This document shows positions 29,882 through 41,526 of a stretch of DNA of 64,000 nucleotides, one piece after another. This DNA comes from Sporothrix humicola. Taxonomy: Eukaryota > Ascomycota > Sordariomycetes > Ophiostomatales > Ophiostomataceae. The position numbers and the translations under genes are program-made. The stretch is taken from NCBI GenBank assembly GCA_021396245.1, contig WNYE01000072.1, positions 124,001 to 188,000 of the forward strand, read 5' to 3'. The notes under the pieces were generated by a model. It saw only the letters and a list, made by a program, of their open reading frames with translations. It was not told where the DNA came from and ran no database searches. Position 1 is the stretch's first letter. Each line of letters opens with the position of its first letter.

Positions 29882-31605
29882 GGTGGTGGTGAGTGATGGT
29901 AAAATGATATGATGATGTGATGATGTGATGTGGGTTTGTCAAAGAGAGGAATGATGTTTGGAATGGTCGTGTGACCAGACGTGGAGATGTCGACAATGGA
30001 GGTCAACAAGGGAACAAGGTCTGTAAGTCTGTGACTGTCTGCAAGACAATGGTGATCCTGATTATGATGGAGAAAATAGAATAAACAATTAAAGGTAAAA
30101 TTGTTTTAAAAAATGGTTAAAAAGGACAGGGACCAAAAGGGAAAGGACTTGTAGACAAGTGACAGCAAGTAGAACGACAATGATTTCAAACCCGCATGTC
30201 CATATCTGGGGAAGCGGAGATCACGGCGTTTGATGTGTTGTGTGTCGTGTGTCTATCAGAGGATATCAAGGCTCGGGAGAGGGGAAATGACAAGTCAAGC
30301 AAACAATACGAAAGGCAAACACCGACCCCGATGCACAGCCAGAATGGGTCGGTATCGGACCGGGTGGGATAGGCCATGTTGACAAAGGCCGCCATGCAGT
30401 GTATCAATGGCACAAAATTAATGGCCACAACAAATGTCAGAAATATCAAAATCCGGGGTAGACTGGGCCAGGGGAATTCACGGCACATTTCGCCCTGCTG
30501 CCCTATCGAGAAGCTACGTTGGTATTCCGACGACGATTCCGACTGTTTGCCTCTAAAATTGTTTATAATTTATCTATTTTGATACGACACGATAGGGAGA
30601 CGCGTGGGAGCTGCAACTCAGTTACCAAGAAAAGCAAGAGGAAGGTAAACGGTCGGGGTGTGGTAGAAAGACTGCAGTTAGTCTACCGAAGGTGTGGCAG
30701 AATGGCAGGAAAGGGTGGCAGAACGTCCCCAAAACAGTTAAGAATGACAGGAAAAATACAGCCTGCCTCCCCCCAAGGCAATGCAAGACTAGGAGATCGG
30801 ACCGTAGTGCGACATTCTGGCCAATGGCATTGCACGGATTCTGGAGATAGGTGTGGTTTTTTGCGGGGTATGGCCCGAGACAAGGGGGGACTGCCGATGG
30901 GGGGAGGTGTTTGGTGGTGTTAGTGGAGACAGAATGAGAGACAAAGAAGGCGGTGATGGTTGGTCAGTATGCTGGTGAGCTAGGTGAGCTAGTGAGGCAG
31001 CTTTATCACTATCGGGAAAGATGCGGCCGACATGAGGAGATTCCTGTCAGAACAATTTACTTTGGAGGCACAACAGGCGAGTCAGTCGGAGAACCCCGCT
31101 CGAGATGGAGCTAAGAGCCATTGAACAGCTAGAGTAATGAACAATGATAGCTCAACATAGCTCCTCGGGCGACACGGCAGGTGTTGTGGAAATATTACGA
31201 ATCCTGCGTCGTATCAGGGGCCGATGGTGTGTGTTAACGGAAAGAAAAATAAAGAAAAATAGGAATAGGAAACGGAAAAGGTAAATTGGGGTCGGAACGA
31301 GTCTTGGTGCGATGTCGAGAATCGGCCAAAGGGCGGGTGATGTCTTGGAGATAGTCTTGAGGGGGTCCTAAAAGGTAATCTTGAGAGGATCCCAAAGAAC
31401 CCCAACGTAGACCCCAACTCGTCGTGATGAATATATAAGAGATCGAGGGAACGGTATCAACATCTTCTGGTCATCACCATCATCATCACACTCTTCACTC
31501 AACCAACACTTATTCTTTACCTTTACTACCCTCAAAACGTCTCCTCTATACAACCTCTTTGGCCTCTTGCCCATTGGCCAATCTCCTCCCTCTCAAAAGT
31601 CCAAA
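29882..31605. promoter_or_regulatory. Divergent promoter, aldoxime dehydratase / nitrilase
   Basis: 1.7 kb with no supported gene. Near the nitrilase there are three TCTTGRG motifs (31343-31349, 31355-31361, 31379-31385) 45-85 bp upstream of a TATATAA box (31432-31438), followed by a T/C-rich leader. The dehydratase side has CATCACATCATCAC-type repeats (29884-29935). Confidence 0.5.
31432..31438 (+). promoter_or_regulatory. TATA box of nitrilase gene
   Basis: TATATAA, 168 bp upstream of the nitrilase ATG; the pyrimidine-rich CACTCTTCACTCAACC stretch ~60 bp later fits a transcription start region. Confidence 0.45.
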
Positions 31606-32624
31606 ATGCCTGCCGAGAAGAACACCAAGGTCCGCATCGCCGCCGTCCAGGCCGAGCCCGCGTGGAACGACCTGCAGGCCGGCGTGGCCAAGACCATTGC
31701 CATCATCAAGGAGGCCGGCGAGAAGGGCGCCAATGTTGTCGGCTTCCCCGAGGTCTTTATTCCTGGCTATCCCTGGTGGGTACTCTCTTAACATTCTAAT
31801 CTACCTGCCCTCACTAACAACGCAGGAGCATCTGGGGCAACTCAATCGCCGACAATGCCGAGTTCATGAACGAGTACTTCCGCAACTCGCTCGAGAAGGA
31901 GTCGCCAGAGATGGAGCGCATCAAGGCGGCGGTCCGCGAGGCCGGCGTCTTTATCGTCCTGGGCTACAGCGAGCGCTACCGCGGCACGCTCTACATTGCG
32001 CAGTCCTTCATCGACCCCACCGGCACGATCGTCAACCACCGCCGCAAGATCAAGCCCACGCACGTCGAGCGCGGCTACTGGGGCGACGGCCAAGCCGAGT
32101 CGCTCAAGGGCACCGTCCAGACGCAGTTTGGCAAGGTCAGCGGCCTCAACTGCTGGGAGCACACGCAGACGCTGCTGCGCTACTACCAGTACTCGCAGGA
32201 CACGGACATCCACGTCGCCTCGTGGCCGCTCATCTGGGACCAGCCCACCGACGAGTGGGTCTACCACATCACGCCCGAGGCCAGCAACCGTTTTAGCCAA
32301 GTCATGGCCATGGAGGGCGCCTGCTTCGTCATGACGTGCACCCAGGTTTTGTCTGAAAAGGGCAAGATCCGCTGCATGCTCCAGGACTTTGACTACGCCA
32401 AGGCCGGCTCCGGCGGCTTCACTATGATCTACGGGCCGGACGGCCGCGAGCTGAGCCAGCCGATTGATCCCGGTGTCGAGACCATTGTCTACGCCGACGT
32501 CGACCTGCTCGACCGCATCAAGGCCAAGCAGAACCTCGACATTGTCGGCCACTACTCGCGCCCGGATCTCCTGAGCCTGCGCGTTACGACTGAGCCCGCC
32601 ACCGTCGTGCACTTCAAGAACTAG
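31606..32624 (+). CDS. Nitrilase
   Basis: Exons 31606-31775 and 31826-32624 (50-bp intron, CTAAC, CGCAG) give 322 residues, the usual nitrilase length. The catalytic triad is visible: Glu in VVGFPEVFIPGYPW (~48), Lys in NHRRKIKPTHVER (~132), and Cys in GLNCWEHTQ (~166). The ESIWGNS-like sequence at the splice (PWSIWGNSI) and RYYQYSQDTDIHVASWP are typical. It hydrolyses nitriles to carboxylic acid and ammonia, as cytosolic oligomers or filaments. It is divergent from an aldoxime dehydratase, so the two would convert aldoximes to acids. Three repeated TCTTGRG motifs and a TATA box precede it. Confidence 0.95.
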
Positions 32625-34535
32625 GGGAGGGGTGGAGATTCAGATGGAAATGCAGGGGAAGCAAAAGGTACATAGAATAGCCCCGCGTCTGATTTGTAAA
32701 GCCAGAAGCCACAAACCAGAATGAAAGAAGACACAAGATTAGGCATAGCGTTGAATCATGGCTTGGTAGGGTAGGCAGGACAGTATAGCGGCCATCAACA
32801 GTGGTCATGTTGTTGCTTATCATGCTATCAGCTTAGTATTTCTACTTTTAAATGATTTTCAAAATGATGCTCGGAGTATCTGTGATTGTGATTGTGACAA
32901 TGTGATAGACTACAAGGTGTGTGATAATGATAAAGCTGTCAGATAGTCTGATAGATGGGCATAAGGCAAGGAGATGAAGTGAAGTTGACTTAAGAGGGGT
33001 AAATACAGTGTACTTTCGCCATAAGGCTTGTCTTTGTCTGCCGCTTTTGACGTATGCACTACACCATGCTACCCCATTTCGGGGTATTTATCACCTCCAA
33101 GGGGAAGGGGACCGAAAGGAGGGCTTCCCATACGTCAGCTAGGTCATGGAGGCAGCCCAGGTCTGGGGTGTATCAAATCCAGGGTGAAGATGTCTTTGTT
33201 GTAGGAGACTACTGACGAACTAACCCCCACCAGGATAGACGAGAGACAGACGTGTAAGTGAATGTGGACATATTTATCAACGTTTATGTGGATCAGTGCA
33301 GCCTGCTTGCCGTAAACAGGAAGGATACTTCGAGACTACTAGCACGCGTAAGTCGGGTGAAGCTGTAGTGGCAGGCAGTTGCAGGCGTTTTGTGCATTTC
33401 CTGCACATCTTCACCATAATTGTATTGTCTTGGCCTTTGCCTGGCCTTTTACTGTCTTTTTGTCTCCATTTCACAGTCTTTGCCTGCATTCTGCCCTGTC
33501 GTTTTGCGTTGCATCGTCACTTATTCCACTTCTCGCAGCCGGCTGGTCGACATTTTCCATTTCTGTGCTGGCGGTATCCGACATAATTTGCCCACTTTCT
33601 TTTGTGCCAGCAAGCCCATTTCTCGTTTCTTGCCATTTAGTCCCTTTTTCCTCTTTTCCTCGACTTCTCCTCTTTGCTTCTCATCACAATGTCGTACTAC
33701 TATTTCAAAGACTTGGGCGTAGTTGGCGCCAACCGGCACTTTGTCTACTTTGTTTGGCCGAGTTCTTAGACGTAGACTGGTCAGTTCAGCCCACTAACAC
33801 TTTTCATTGATAATGATAACGCCAATAGCCAGTCCCAGCCAGTCCCAGCCGGTCCAGCCCATGCTCAACGCCTTCTGCCGTAATACGTGGATGCATCCAC
33901 TAACACGCCCAAAACATTGTCAACACTCTCACATCCCACCTTGTTGCCAAACGGCCCCCAAAACATGTTTTCCTTCATTTGTCTTCTCTTGTCTCTCTTG
34001 CCTCCTTTTGTCCCCTTTTGATTGTCTATCTTGTCTATCGCTGGTTCTACAAGGTGCTTTCCCCCTCTTTCCCCGCACTCTAACAAGACCTGCCCCTAAA
34101 TGAGTATTGTGCGTGACCCGTCATTAAGGCAAGACGAGAAACAATAGGAGAAAAGGGACAAAACGAAAACACCAGACCACCAAAACACCCCGATCACCCA
34201 CATCGCCCAATGTCCATTATACTCTGGTCGCTTTCTATAGCTCCGACACCCGCTTGTCTTTTCTCCTCCGAGCTTTGATGAGAAAGGTGGAAACATCCCA
34301 AGCATAACTGGTCCATTCTCACTCGCACCCACTTGCAATATCTTCCTCTCCCAAGTTGTGGGCTGCCAGTTTGAACTCTTGGATTTCCACTTTTGCATTC
34401 TCGGGCAAAATTGCATCCCACTTCCCCAGAAAATCAAATCGACCAGACAATCAATCTGGGCAAGACATCACGCATCACATCATCACGACGTTGTTCGTCA
34501 CACTCATTTCTCATCTGCCTTCATCCTCCCCCATC
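32625..34535. other. Intergenic between nitrilase and Zn2Cys6 gene
   Basis: 1.9 kb with no supported gene; open frames at 33296-33810 have no protein-like features. A T/C-rich stretch before 34536 is the probable leader of the regulator. Confidence 0.45.
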
Positions 34536-36788
34536 ATGAACGACTCTGTGGCTGTTTCCGACGTCCCTTGGGCGCCTCAGCCTCACCAGCAGCCCAGGAC
34601 CAACGGGCAGTCACAGGGAATGTCACAGGGCATGTCACAGGGACAGACTTCGCAGACATCACAGACTGCATCACAGCCATCCCAGCCCTCGCAGCCTTCG
34701 TCTTCCCAGCCCTCGTCCCACGAGCCGTACCAGATCCGACGAATCCGGCAGGCGTGCGGAACCTGCCGCAAACGCAAGACGAAATGCTCTGGCGAGCGGC
34801 CGATATGCCTGCACTGCCGGCGCAATAGCCGCACGTGCGTCTACGAGTCGTTTTCCTACTCGAACAGCGACGCCTACAAAAGCCAGGCAACGACAGTAGA
34901 CGTCCTCCAGCAGTCGACCGCCTTCCACCAGCGACTGTCAACTCTCGAGACAGCCTTGGACAGCATCCTCCAGCAAGACCGCCAGCAGCCGCCAGACCTC
35001 GAGATGCCGCCGCACTCGCTTGCCAGCCAGCTCATTTCCGCGGACAACCCCGGCACGCTTCGGCTCGACTGCCTGCCACCCGCGGATGTGCTGCTCTCCT
35101 TGATGGACACGTACTTTACCCGCGTCCACAACCGCCCTTATGCTTTCTTCCACGAGCGCACCTTTATGGAGGCTTTGCGGGCCCAGCTCGGCCTCCAGCA
35201 GGTTCATCCCCTCAAGTATGAGCCGGGCCCTCCCATCTTTTCGTGCGTGCTGCTGGCCGTCTGTGCATTTGCCGTCCGCTTCTCGCCGCACCCGGCCTAT
35301 GCCGGCCGCACCCTGATTGCCTCGGATGCGTACTCACGTGCCGCCTGGCGCGACGTCATGGAGAACCACCTCGAGAGTGACGCCTACCAGAGCTTGCAGG
35401 CGATCCAGTGCGTCGGCGTCCTCGCCATTGTCGACTACACGGCAGGCCAAGTCAGTGCCGGCTGGCTCCGTTTAGGTCTAGCAATCCGCATGGCCCAGGA
35501 GGCCGGCATGATGCAGGAACCGCCCGCCTCTCTTCCGCCGATCGAACGCGAAGCCCGTCGCCGCACGTGCTGGTCCATCTACATTGTGGACCGCCTGATC
35601 TCGTGTGCCAAGTCGCGGCCAGCTGCTATTTGGGAGACGGATTGTCTCATCCGGCTGCCCTCGGATCCCCTCGACTTTGGCGGCGAAGACGGCGACGGCA
35701 GCGACGACAGCGACAACGGTAATGGGAGTGCGAGTGGTAATGGGACTGTAGACGATAACGGCTTCTCGCAGGTTGTGACGGGCGGCACCATGTCCGAGTC
35801 GCTCGACCAGCTGCTGCACTGGCATACTGGATCTGCCCCCGAGCATTCCCTGAGTGTCTTTGGCCTCACGATCCTCATGGTCTCGGTGATTGGCCGCTGT
35901 GCTCGCTACATGTACGGCAGAATGGCCGACCACCTGCCGCCGTGGGATCCCAAGTCGGAACCTGTGGCCATTCGGGCGAGTCTTGCCCGCATGGAACAGT
36001 TGCTGAGGAATAGAACGGGGCCCTCGCCGACAGCTCCGCCCAGAGACGCAGCCGTCCAGACATCTCGCATCATCTATACGCATTGCATGTTCCACCTCTG
36101 CCACTGCCTGCTCAACCATCCGTTCCTCCTCCGCAAGAGGTTGCAAGCCACAGCCGCCCGCGTCCCAACCGCATTTATTGTCCAGTCCTTCTCGGCCGCC
36201 GTAAAGCATGCCCGCAAACTGACCGATTTGCTCGACTCGGCCTCGACGGCCTCGGCCACGGCCGCCGTCTCAGCCTCCGACTCGTTCGCCATGCCGTCTA
36301 TGGTCGGCACCCCGGACCAGCTCGTCGAATCGTCCATCTTTGCCTACGGCGCCATGATTGCTGCCGGTATCCACACGCTGAGCCATGGCCATTCGAGATT
36401 ACACGTCCCCGACGGCATCACCCAGCTGCCCGGCCGCAAGAACTCGGCCACCGGTCCTGTGTTTGGCCAGTACGACACCAACGACTACTTTCTGCGGAGT
36501 CGGCGGTTCATCCAGTGTCTGGAGCCATTGTACCCGATGATTGTGAACATCGTGAGTGCTTGAACACAGCACCCCCTGTTTTTATTGTCATCTCTAACAC
36601 TCCCACAGGAATCAAAACTGGACTACCTCGTCCTGACGGCCGACTTTTTGCCCGACCTCTTTGACACGACCACCCTCATGGACGATCTCGACACCGAGAC
36701 GGAGGAATACCTGTGGTCCATCACCGACTACGGTGCACTGGCAAGGCTGGAGACTCTCACCATGGCGTCGGGCAGTATTCTGTCGTAG
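34536..36788 (+). CDS. Zn2Cys6 transcription factor with fungal-specific TF domain
   Basis: Exons 34536-36551 and 36609-36788 (57-bp intron) give 731 residues. A Gln/Ser-rich N-terminus (SQGMSQGMSQGQTSQTSQTA) precedes the binuclear zinc cluster with six Cys (CGTCRKRKTKC, then C-x2-C and C) at ~72-98. A linker follows, and then the fungal_trans domain (LLSLMDTYFTRVHNRPYAFF; WLRLGLAIRMAQEAGM; EREARRRTCWSIYIVDRLIS). A Gly/Asp/Asn-rich insert sits at ~385-415. Nuclear activator or repressor binding CGG triplets (family knowledge). It lies between the nitrilase and the JEN-like transporter (tail-to-tail with the latter), so it is a candidate regulator of that group. Confidence 0.92.
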
Positions 36789-37037
36789 ACACGCGACTGC
36801 AACAACAGAACATACACAGATCACAAATTTGATTTTTTAAGGCTAGGACTAGGACGGTATGTTTGGACGATATGAATAATGGATTGACGTATGGATTGAC
36901 GTTTGATTTTGTTTTCTTTTATATGTGGATAATCAAATGTCAAATAGTTACCACACGATGTAACATAATATACCAATGCGAGGTTGTTTTCTTCTTTCAT
37001 CCTTTTCTTTCTTCAACACCCCACCCCCCTTTACAGA

Positions 37038-38567
37038 CTACACCGTCTCCTTCTTGCCAGTACCGGCGTCCTCCACTCTCTCCGCCTCGATCTGCATCTG
37101 CTTCTCGTCTCTGTACTCTTCCCGCAGAATGTTCTCCATCGCACCTGCCCGCTTGATCACCTCAAAGTGGCTGCCCCGCTTTTCGGGACCCACAGCACAG
37201 ACAACAATCGCCAGGAAAAAGACAACGCACATGAAAATGGTCATCACCTGGCTGTAGTTGGGCTTGCCGTCCTTGATCCACCGGCTGGCTGCGGCTGTCT
37301 GTGACTGCGCTGCCGGAGCACTGATCAAATTTCCGAGCTGGTACACTGTGCCGGGGAAGACGGCCCGGAACTGCGGCGGGCTGTACTCGTTCAAGATGAT
37401 GGGCATGATGCCCCACGACGCGTTGACAAACGTCAGGAGGAAGAAAGTGCCGGCCATGATGGCGCTGTATCCAGTAGGGAGGGTGAAGAGCGGGATGAAG
37501 GCCCAGGCAATCAGGATACAGGCAATCGACGTCTGCCGCCGGCCAAAGAACTGCGAGTAGTAGCCGGCCGTCGGTCCGCCGATGATGGCGCCGCACTGGC
37601 CCAGAATGGCTGCGAGACTCGCCTGTCTAGCGGTAAATCCCTTTTGCACCTTGAGGTACGACGGGAAGATGTCCTGGCACGCGTGCGTCTCCCAATTATA
37701 CACTGAGGCAAACAGCACGCAGAACAGAAACATCTTCCAGTACTGACGGGCGGCCAACCGGGCATCCCGGAAGAAGAGCGCAACACGCTTCTTGGGGTTG
37801 ATGCCCGTCGTCATGCCGGCGTCGCCTTCTCCCTCGGCTGTAGTAAATCCGTCAGGACCAATCTCCTCCTTGGCGTACATCTCCGACTCGGGCACAAACA
37901 TCACCACGATCGCCATGAACCCGGTGAAGCCCGTGCCGGCAAAGAAGATGACCTTGTAGCCCAAGTCCGAGTTGGGCACGCCGACAATGTTGACCATCGC
38001 CGCCAGGACGTAGCCCATGGCGTAGCCGTTTTGCAGGATCCCAGAAAATAGACCACGGGCCTCAACTGGCATGTTTTCGAGAGAGAGGGCAGCTGCCATG
38101 CCCCAGATGCCACCCATGGCACACCCAAACAGCGTCCTCACGCCGACAAACACGCCAAAGTTGGGCGCATACGCCGTGCCGAGTTGCAGGACGGCAAGAA
38201 CCCAGAGGTTGGCTGACATAATCCACTTGCGCCCAAACATGTCCGCCAAAATGCCAAAGATGATGGCACCGAAGGGGCGAGCAAGTAATGTGAGGGTAAC
38301 GGATAAAGTGATGCTCGTGAGGTCGACGTCAAACACTTCGGCCAAGTTCGTGGCCACTAAATTGACAGAATTGTAGTCGTAGCCATCGCAGGCCCAGGCG
38401 AGAAGGCCCACGATAAAGTACATGTAGCCCTTGGCGGACACCATGCGCAGAATCGTGATCGGATTTTTGGGCCACACACGCGGCGCAATCACGGCCACCT
38501 CGACGCCATCCTCGTTGATGTACTCGACATAATTCTCCCACAGCCTGATATTTTGTTTAATTCCCAT
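37038..38567 (-). CDS. MFS carboxylic-acid transporter, JEN type
   Basis: One exon, 509 residues, twelve hydrophobic segments. Signatures of the lactate/pyruvate:H+ symporters are present: YMYFIVGLLAWACDGYDYNS, LLARPFGAIIFGILADMFGRKW, and NWETHACQDIFPSYL, which matches the JEN motif N-x2-[S/T]-H-x-[S/T]-Q-D-x3-T except at two positions. Expected to bring monocarboxylates or similar acids across the plasma membrane. Start chosen at MGIKQNIRLWENY; the frame extends upstream only through a poly-Pro/Thr artefact of the G27 and minisatellite tract. Divergent from the amidohydrolase (1.1 kb). Confidence 0.9.
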   Translation of the reverse strand: MGIKQNIRLWENYVEYINEDGVEVAVIAPRVWPKNPITILRMVSAKGYMYFIVGLLAWACDGYDYNSVNLVATNLAEVFDVDLTSITLSVTLTLLARPFGAIIFGILADMFGRKWIMSANLWVLAVLQLGTAYAPNFGVFVGVRTLFGCAMGGIWGMAAALSLENMPVEARGLFSGILQNGYAMGYVLAAMVNIVGVPNSDLGYKVIFFAGTGFTGFMAIVVMFVPESEMYAKEEIGPDGFTTAEGEGDAGMTTGINPKKRVALFFRDARLAARQYWKMFLFCVLFASVYNWETHACQDIFPSYLKVQKGFTARQASLAAILGQCGAIIGGPTAGYYSQFFGRRQTSIACILIAWAFIPLFTLPTGYSAIMAGTFFLLTFVNASWGIMPIILNEYSPPQFRAVFPGTVYQLGNLISAPAAQSQTAAASRWIKDGKPNYSQVMTIFMCVVFFLAIVVCAVGPEKRGSHFEVIKRAGAMENILREEYRDEKQMQIEAERVEDAGTGKKETV

Positions 38568-39685
38568 TGTTGTGGTTGTCGTGGTTGTCGTGGTTGTCGT
38601 GGTTGTCGTGGTTGTCGTGGGGGGGGGGGGGGGGGGGGGGGGGGGACAAAAATAAATGTTGGATGAAGTTGAACGTGCCAACACCAGACAACGATGAGGG
38701 ATCATCTCCCATATATGCAGGCACAATCACAGGCACAGGCACCGCCACACCGAGACGCATGCGTCCAGCCGAGGAGATCGTCCAGATCATTTCCTCTTCG
38801 ATGTCGGCCACGCTTTACAGGGGCATCCCGACAAGAGCTTAGCAGACCCCGAAAGGGCGGCACAACACTTCCTGCGCTGTCACCATGTGGCCAAGAAATA
38901 AAGAGTGAATCATACAGAGCTCGGAGTATCTCCTACACTCAATTGCCCGGCACAATGATCACAAATATTACAAGTATAAATACCTCGCCGTCTTAGGACC
39001 AACATTCTGGGAATGCATCTCGTGCCGCTGGCCTTGAGTAGCCGCTAACAATCCTCTCTCGCTGACGGCGCCTTGGCCGGTAATGGTGCCAACTTTAGGT
39101 TTTGTTGTCGAATGCGACAGTTGCATCGCCCGTCCAACTTAGACAGAAAATACCAGGAACTAGCATGACGCATGACGATTTTTAATCGCAACTCGAAAAA
39201 AATCTTTTCATAAAGGGACCCATTTCCGACGGTCAACCGTAAACGGAGGTCATCTTTCGTATCCCGGGCGGTGGCCGTGGCCATGCACCGGGCAGTTAGC
39301 GAAAGCGAGCTTTCCCCAGATTAATTTGGCTCTGGTGCACCTTCACGGACCCCGCATCACCGTCGTATCCACACACGGATTTTGTCCGTCACCACAACCA
39401 AAATGCCGGCTGTGGTCATGTGGGAACAGCTCATCCGCCAATTCGCATGACTACGGAAGCATGCTTCCGCTGCGTCTCAACAGTCTTCTCAACAGGGAAA
39501 CAATCGACGTTGCACCCCGGTATCGCATAAGTTCAATCATTTAATTGTGTACACACATGACAGTTCGACCCTAACCGTCATGTTATGTCTCGCGGCGCGT
39601 TGTTGAATCTGTGTTTCTTGTATGGTGAATTAATTCAATAACAACATTGTATCGTGCTTCCTCATCGGGGAACATCACGCCAACC
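38568..39685. promoter_or_regulatory. Divergent promoter, JEN-like transporter / amidohydrolase
   Basis: 1.1 kb. Besides the G27/minisatellite tract it contains CGG-TCAA-CCG (39230-39239), an inverted pair of CGG triplets inside ACGGT-CA-ACCGT, as bound by Zn2Cys6 dimers. No gene supported. Confidence 0.45.
38573..38645 (+). repeat. Minisatellite (TGGTTGTCG)5 plus G27 homopolymer
   Basis: Five perfect 9-bp units (38573-38617), TGG, then 27 consecutive G in all (38619-38645). It begins 5 bp upstream of the JEN-like start codon, so it lies in the 5' leader or core promoter of that gene; in the transcript it would read as C27 followed by CGACAACCA units. Confidence 0.9.
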
Positions 39686-40643
39686 ATGACCGAGTCAAAT
39701 ATTTGCAACCTGCCACCAGGCTCGTGGGACAGCCATGTCCATGTTGTTGATGTAGGTGAATAATGCGTGGCTACTCACAATTTCATACGACTAACACGCA
39801 CTTCAGGACCGCTTCCCACAGGCTGCAAACCGGTCATTCACGCCAAAACATGCGCCAGTCTCGGACCTCATGGCATTCGAGACCAATATTGGCGTCTCTC
39901 ATGTCTGCGTCGTCGCCGTCTCGACGTATGGCTTCGACAATCGACACATGATTGATGCCCTGGAGCAGCTGCAAGGTCGCGGCCGTGGTGTTGCCGTCGT
40001 CGACATTGACGCCGTCACGGACGCCGAACTCGACGAGATGCATGCCGCTGGTGTGCGTGGGCTGCGTTTCAACTTGCACACTCTGCACCAAGAAATCGAC
40101 CGTGCGTCCTTCAAGGCCGCCGCCCAAAAATACGCCGACAAGATCCGGCGGCTCGACTGGGTCATCCAAATGTTTATCCACATGCACCAGATCCCACTGA
40201 TTGCCGACGAGATCCCCAGCCTCGGTGTCGACGTCGTATTCGACCATCTTGGTGCGCCGACAGACCCAAAGGTTGCCGTGCAAAAACAGCCAGGGTATGC
40301 TGAGCTGATGGCCTTGCTGCGAGGCAAGCATGCATACGTCAAGATGAGCGGTGTCTACCGATTTTATGGTGAGAAGATGCCTGGCTTGGAAGATTACTGC
40401 CGTGAGCTGCTGAGAGATGTCCCGACACAGGTCGTCTGGGGATCAGATCGGCCACACCCACTTGGACCCGACAATTTCACAAATCCGGCCGAAGAGCGGC
40501 TGATACCACAGGACTACCAGATCATCGACATTCCAGCCTTTATTGCACAGTGCAGGGAGTGGTGCGACAACAACGAAGGGACGATCAAGATGATCTTTGT
40601 CGACAATCCTCGCAGGCTGTGGAGGTACGATAGAGACGACTAA
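39686..40643 (+). CDS. Amidohydrolase-2 family hydrolase (PDC hydrolase / sugar lactonase type)
   Basis: Exons 39686-39751 and 39807-40643 (55-bp intron, GACTAAC, TTCAG) give 300 residues. WDSHVHVVDDRFP, made at the splice, holds the HxH metal motif with the following ..RFP of 2-pyrone-4,6-dicarboxylate hydrolase relatives. GVRGLRFNL, DVVFDHLGAP and VVWGSDRPHP (catalytic Asp) complete the TIM-barrel signature. The family opens lactones such as 2-pyrone-4,6-dicarboxylate, 4-sulfomuconolactone and L-fucono/L-rhamnono-lactones. Cytosolic. The divergent partner is an acid transporter, consistent with uptake and breakdown of an organic acid (inference). Confidence 0.88.
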
Positions 40644-40925
40644 TGGCGCAAAATACGAACTAGATGTTGTTTAAAAAAAGAATGTGATTTGTTGGAAGGT
40701 GCTACTTGCGTGATAATAAAACTCTATGGGATACAAGTACAAAAGGAGAGTTCGTAGAATATGCTGTTGTCTCGTCGTCATTTGGGAAATGCCCTGATAA
40801 ATGTGCAATTTGATGATGTTATCAGACCCGCCGAGGTGGTGGTATTTAGGATCGTCAATGTTTAACTTGCTGATTGCCGGTGTGGTTTTCGGATGGTGTA
40901 AGTGAGGCGGTCCTAGTTTGTCTGT

Positions 40926-41526
40926 TCAAGCCGACATGGCCATTTCAGTTCTGGGGGACAGTCCCGGCTTCGACTTTCGAGACCGCGGGACGTCAAAGAC
41001 GAGCTTCACTGTGAAGAGTGTCGTCGCAATGAAGAGCAGCCATTCCAGGGCACCAAAGACAGCTGCCGCCGTGATTGCACCGCACCCGTGCTCATCGATG
41101 GGACAGGTGGTCGTCCCAATATTGACGGCCACAGCAATGAAGCCGGCAAACCACGACAGCAGAGCAATCGCCTCGACGGCCACTCTCATGTATCCGACGA
41201 CGGCGCTTTCAGCACAACGCACTCCGGCAACGAGTAGAAAGGCAACACCCAGGACTGTCCATCCTGCGCAGAATAGTAGGAATCCCCAAGCGTTTGGCAC
41301 GCCCAGGTAATCAACAAAGTCGCCAAATTCAAAGTGCTCGCTGACGGAATGACCGCGGAAGACTCCAATAGCTGGGGGTGGTTAGTTGGATGTTTAAAGC
41401 AGGAGAATAAAGAGGGAGCGAGGGCTTACAATATCCATCTGTTCCCAGGACTACTACAGCAAATATGAGCTGTAGTCCTCGCAGGAGAAAGTTGATTGAT
41501 CGGTTTGCTGCAATGTTGCCGAGCAT
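40926..41526 (-). CDS. MARVEL-like four-helix membrane protein
   Basis: Exons 41526-41430 and 41371-40926 (58-bp intron) give 180 residues. Four hydrophobic segments (LLRGLQLIFAVVVLGTDGY; WGFLLFCAGWTVLGVAFLLV; VAVEAIALLSWFAGFIAVAV; AAAVFGALEWLLFIATTLFT) and a cytosolic C-terminus with basic residues (RSRKSKPG) fit the MARVEL/Nce102-type family of fungal membrane-organising proteins. Function here unknown. Tail-to-tail with the amidohydrolase (282 bp). Confidence 0.8.

Noticed and set aside
33296..33810. Overlapping frames of about 100-140 codons downstream of the nitrilase
   Set aside because: Pyrimidine-rich noncoding sequence read in several frames at once; no conserved features or introns.
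38557..38842. Frames encoding poly-Gly/Trp-Leu-Ser or poly-Pro/Thr
   Set aside because: Products of the G27 tract and 9-bp minisatellite upstream of the JEN-like gene, not coding.
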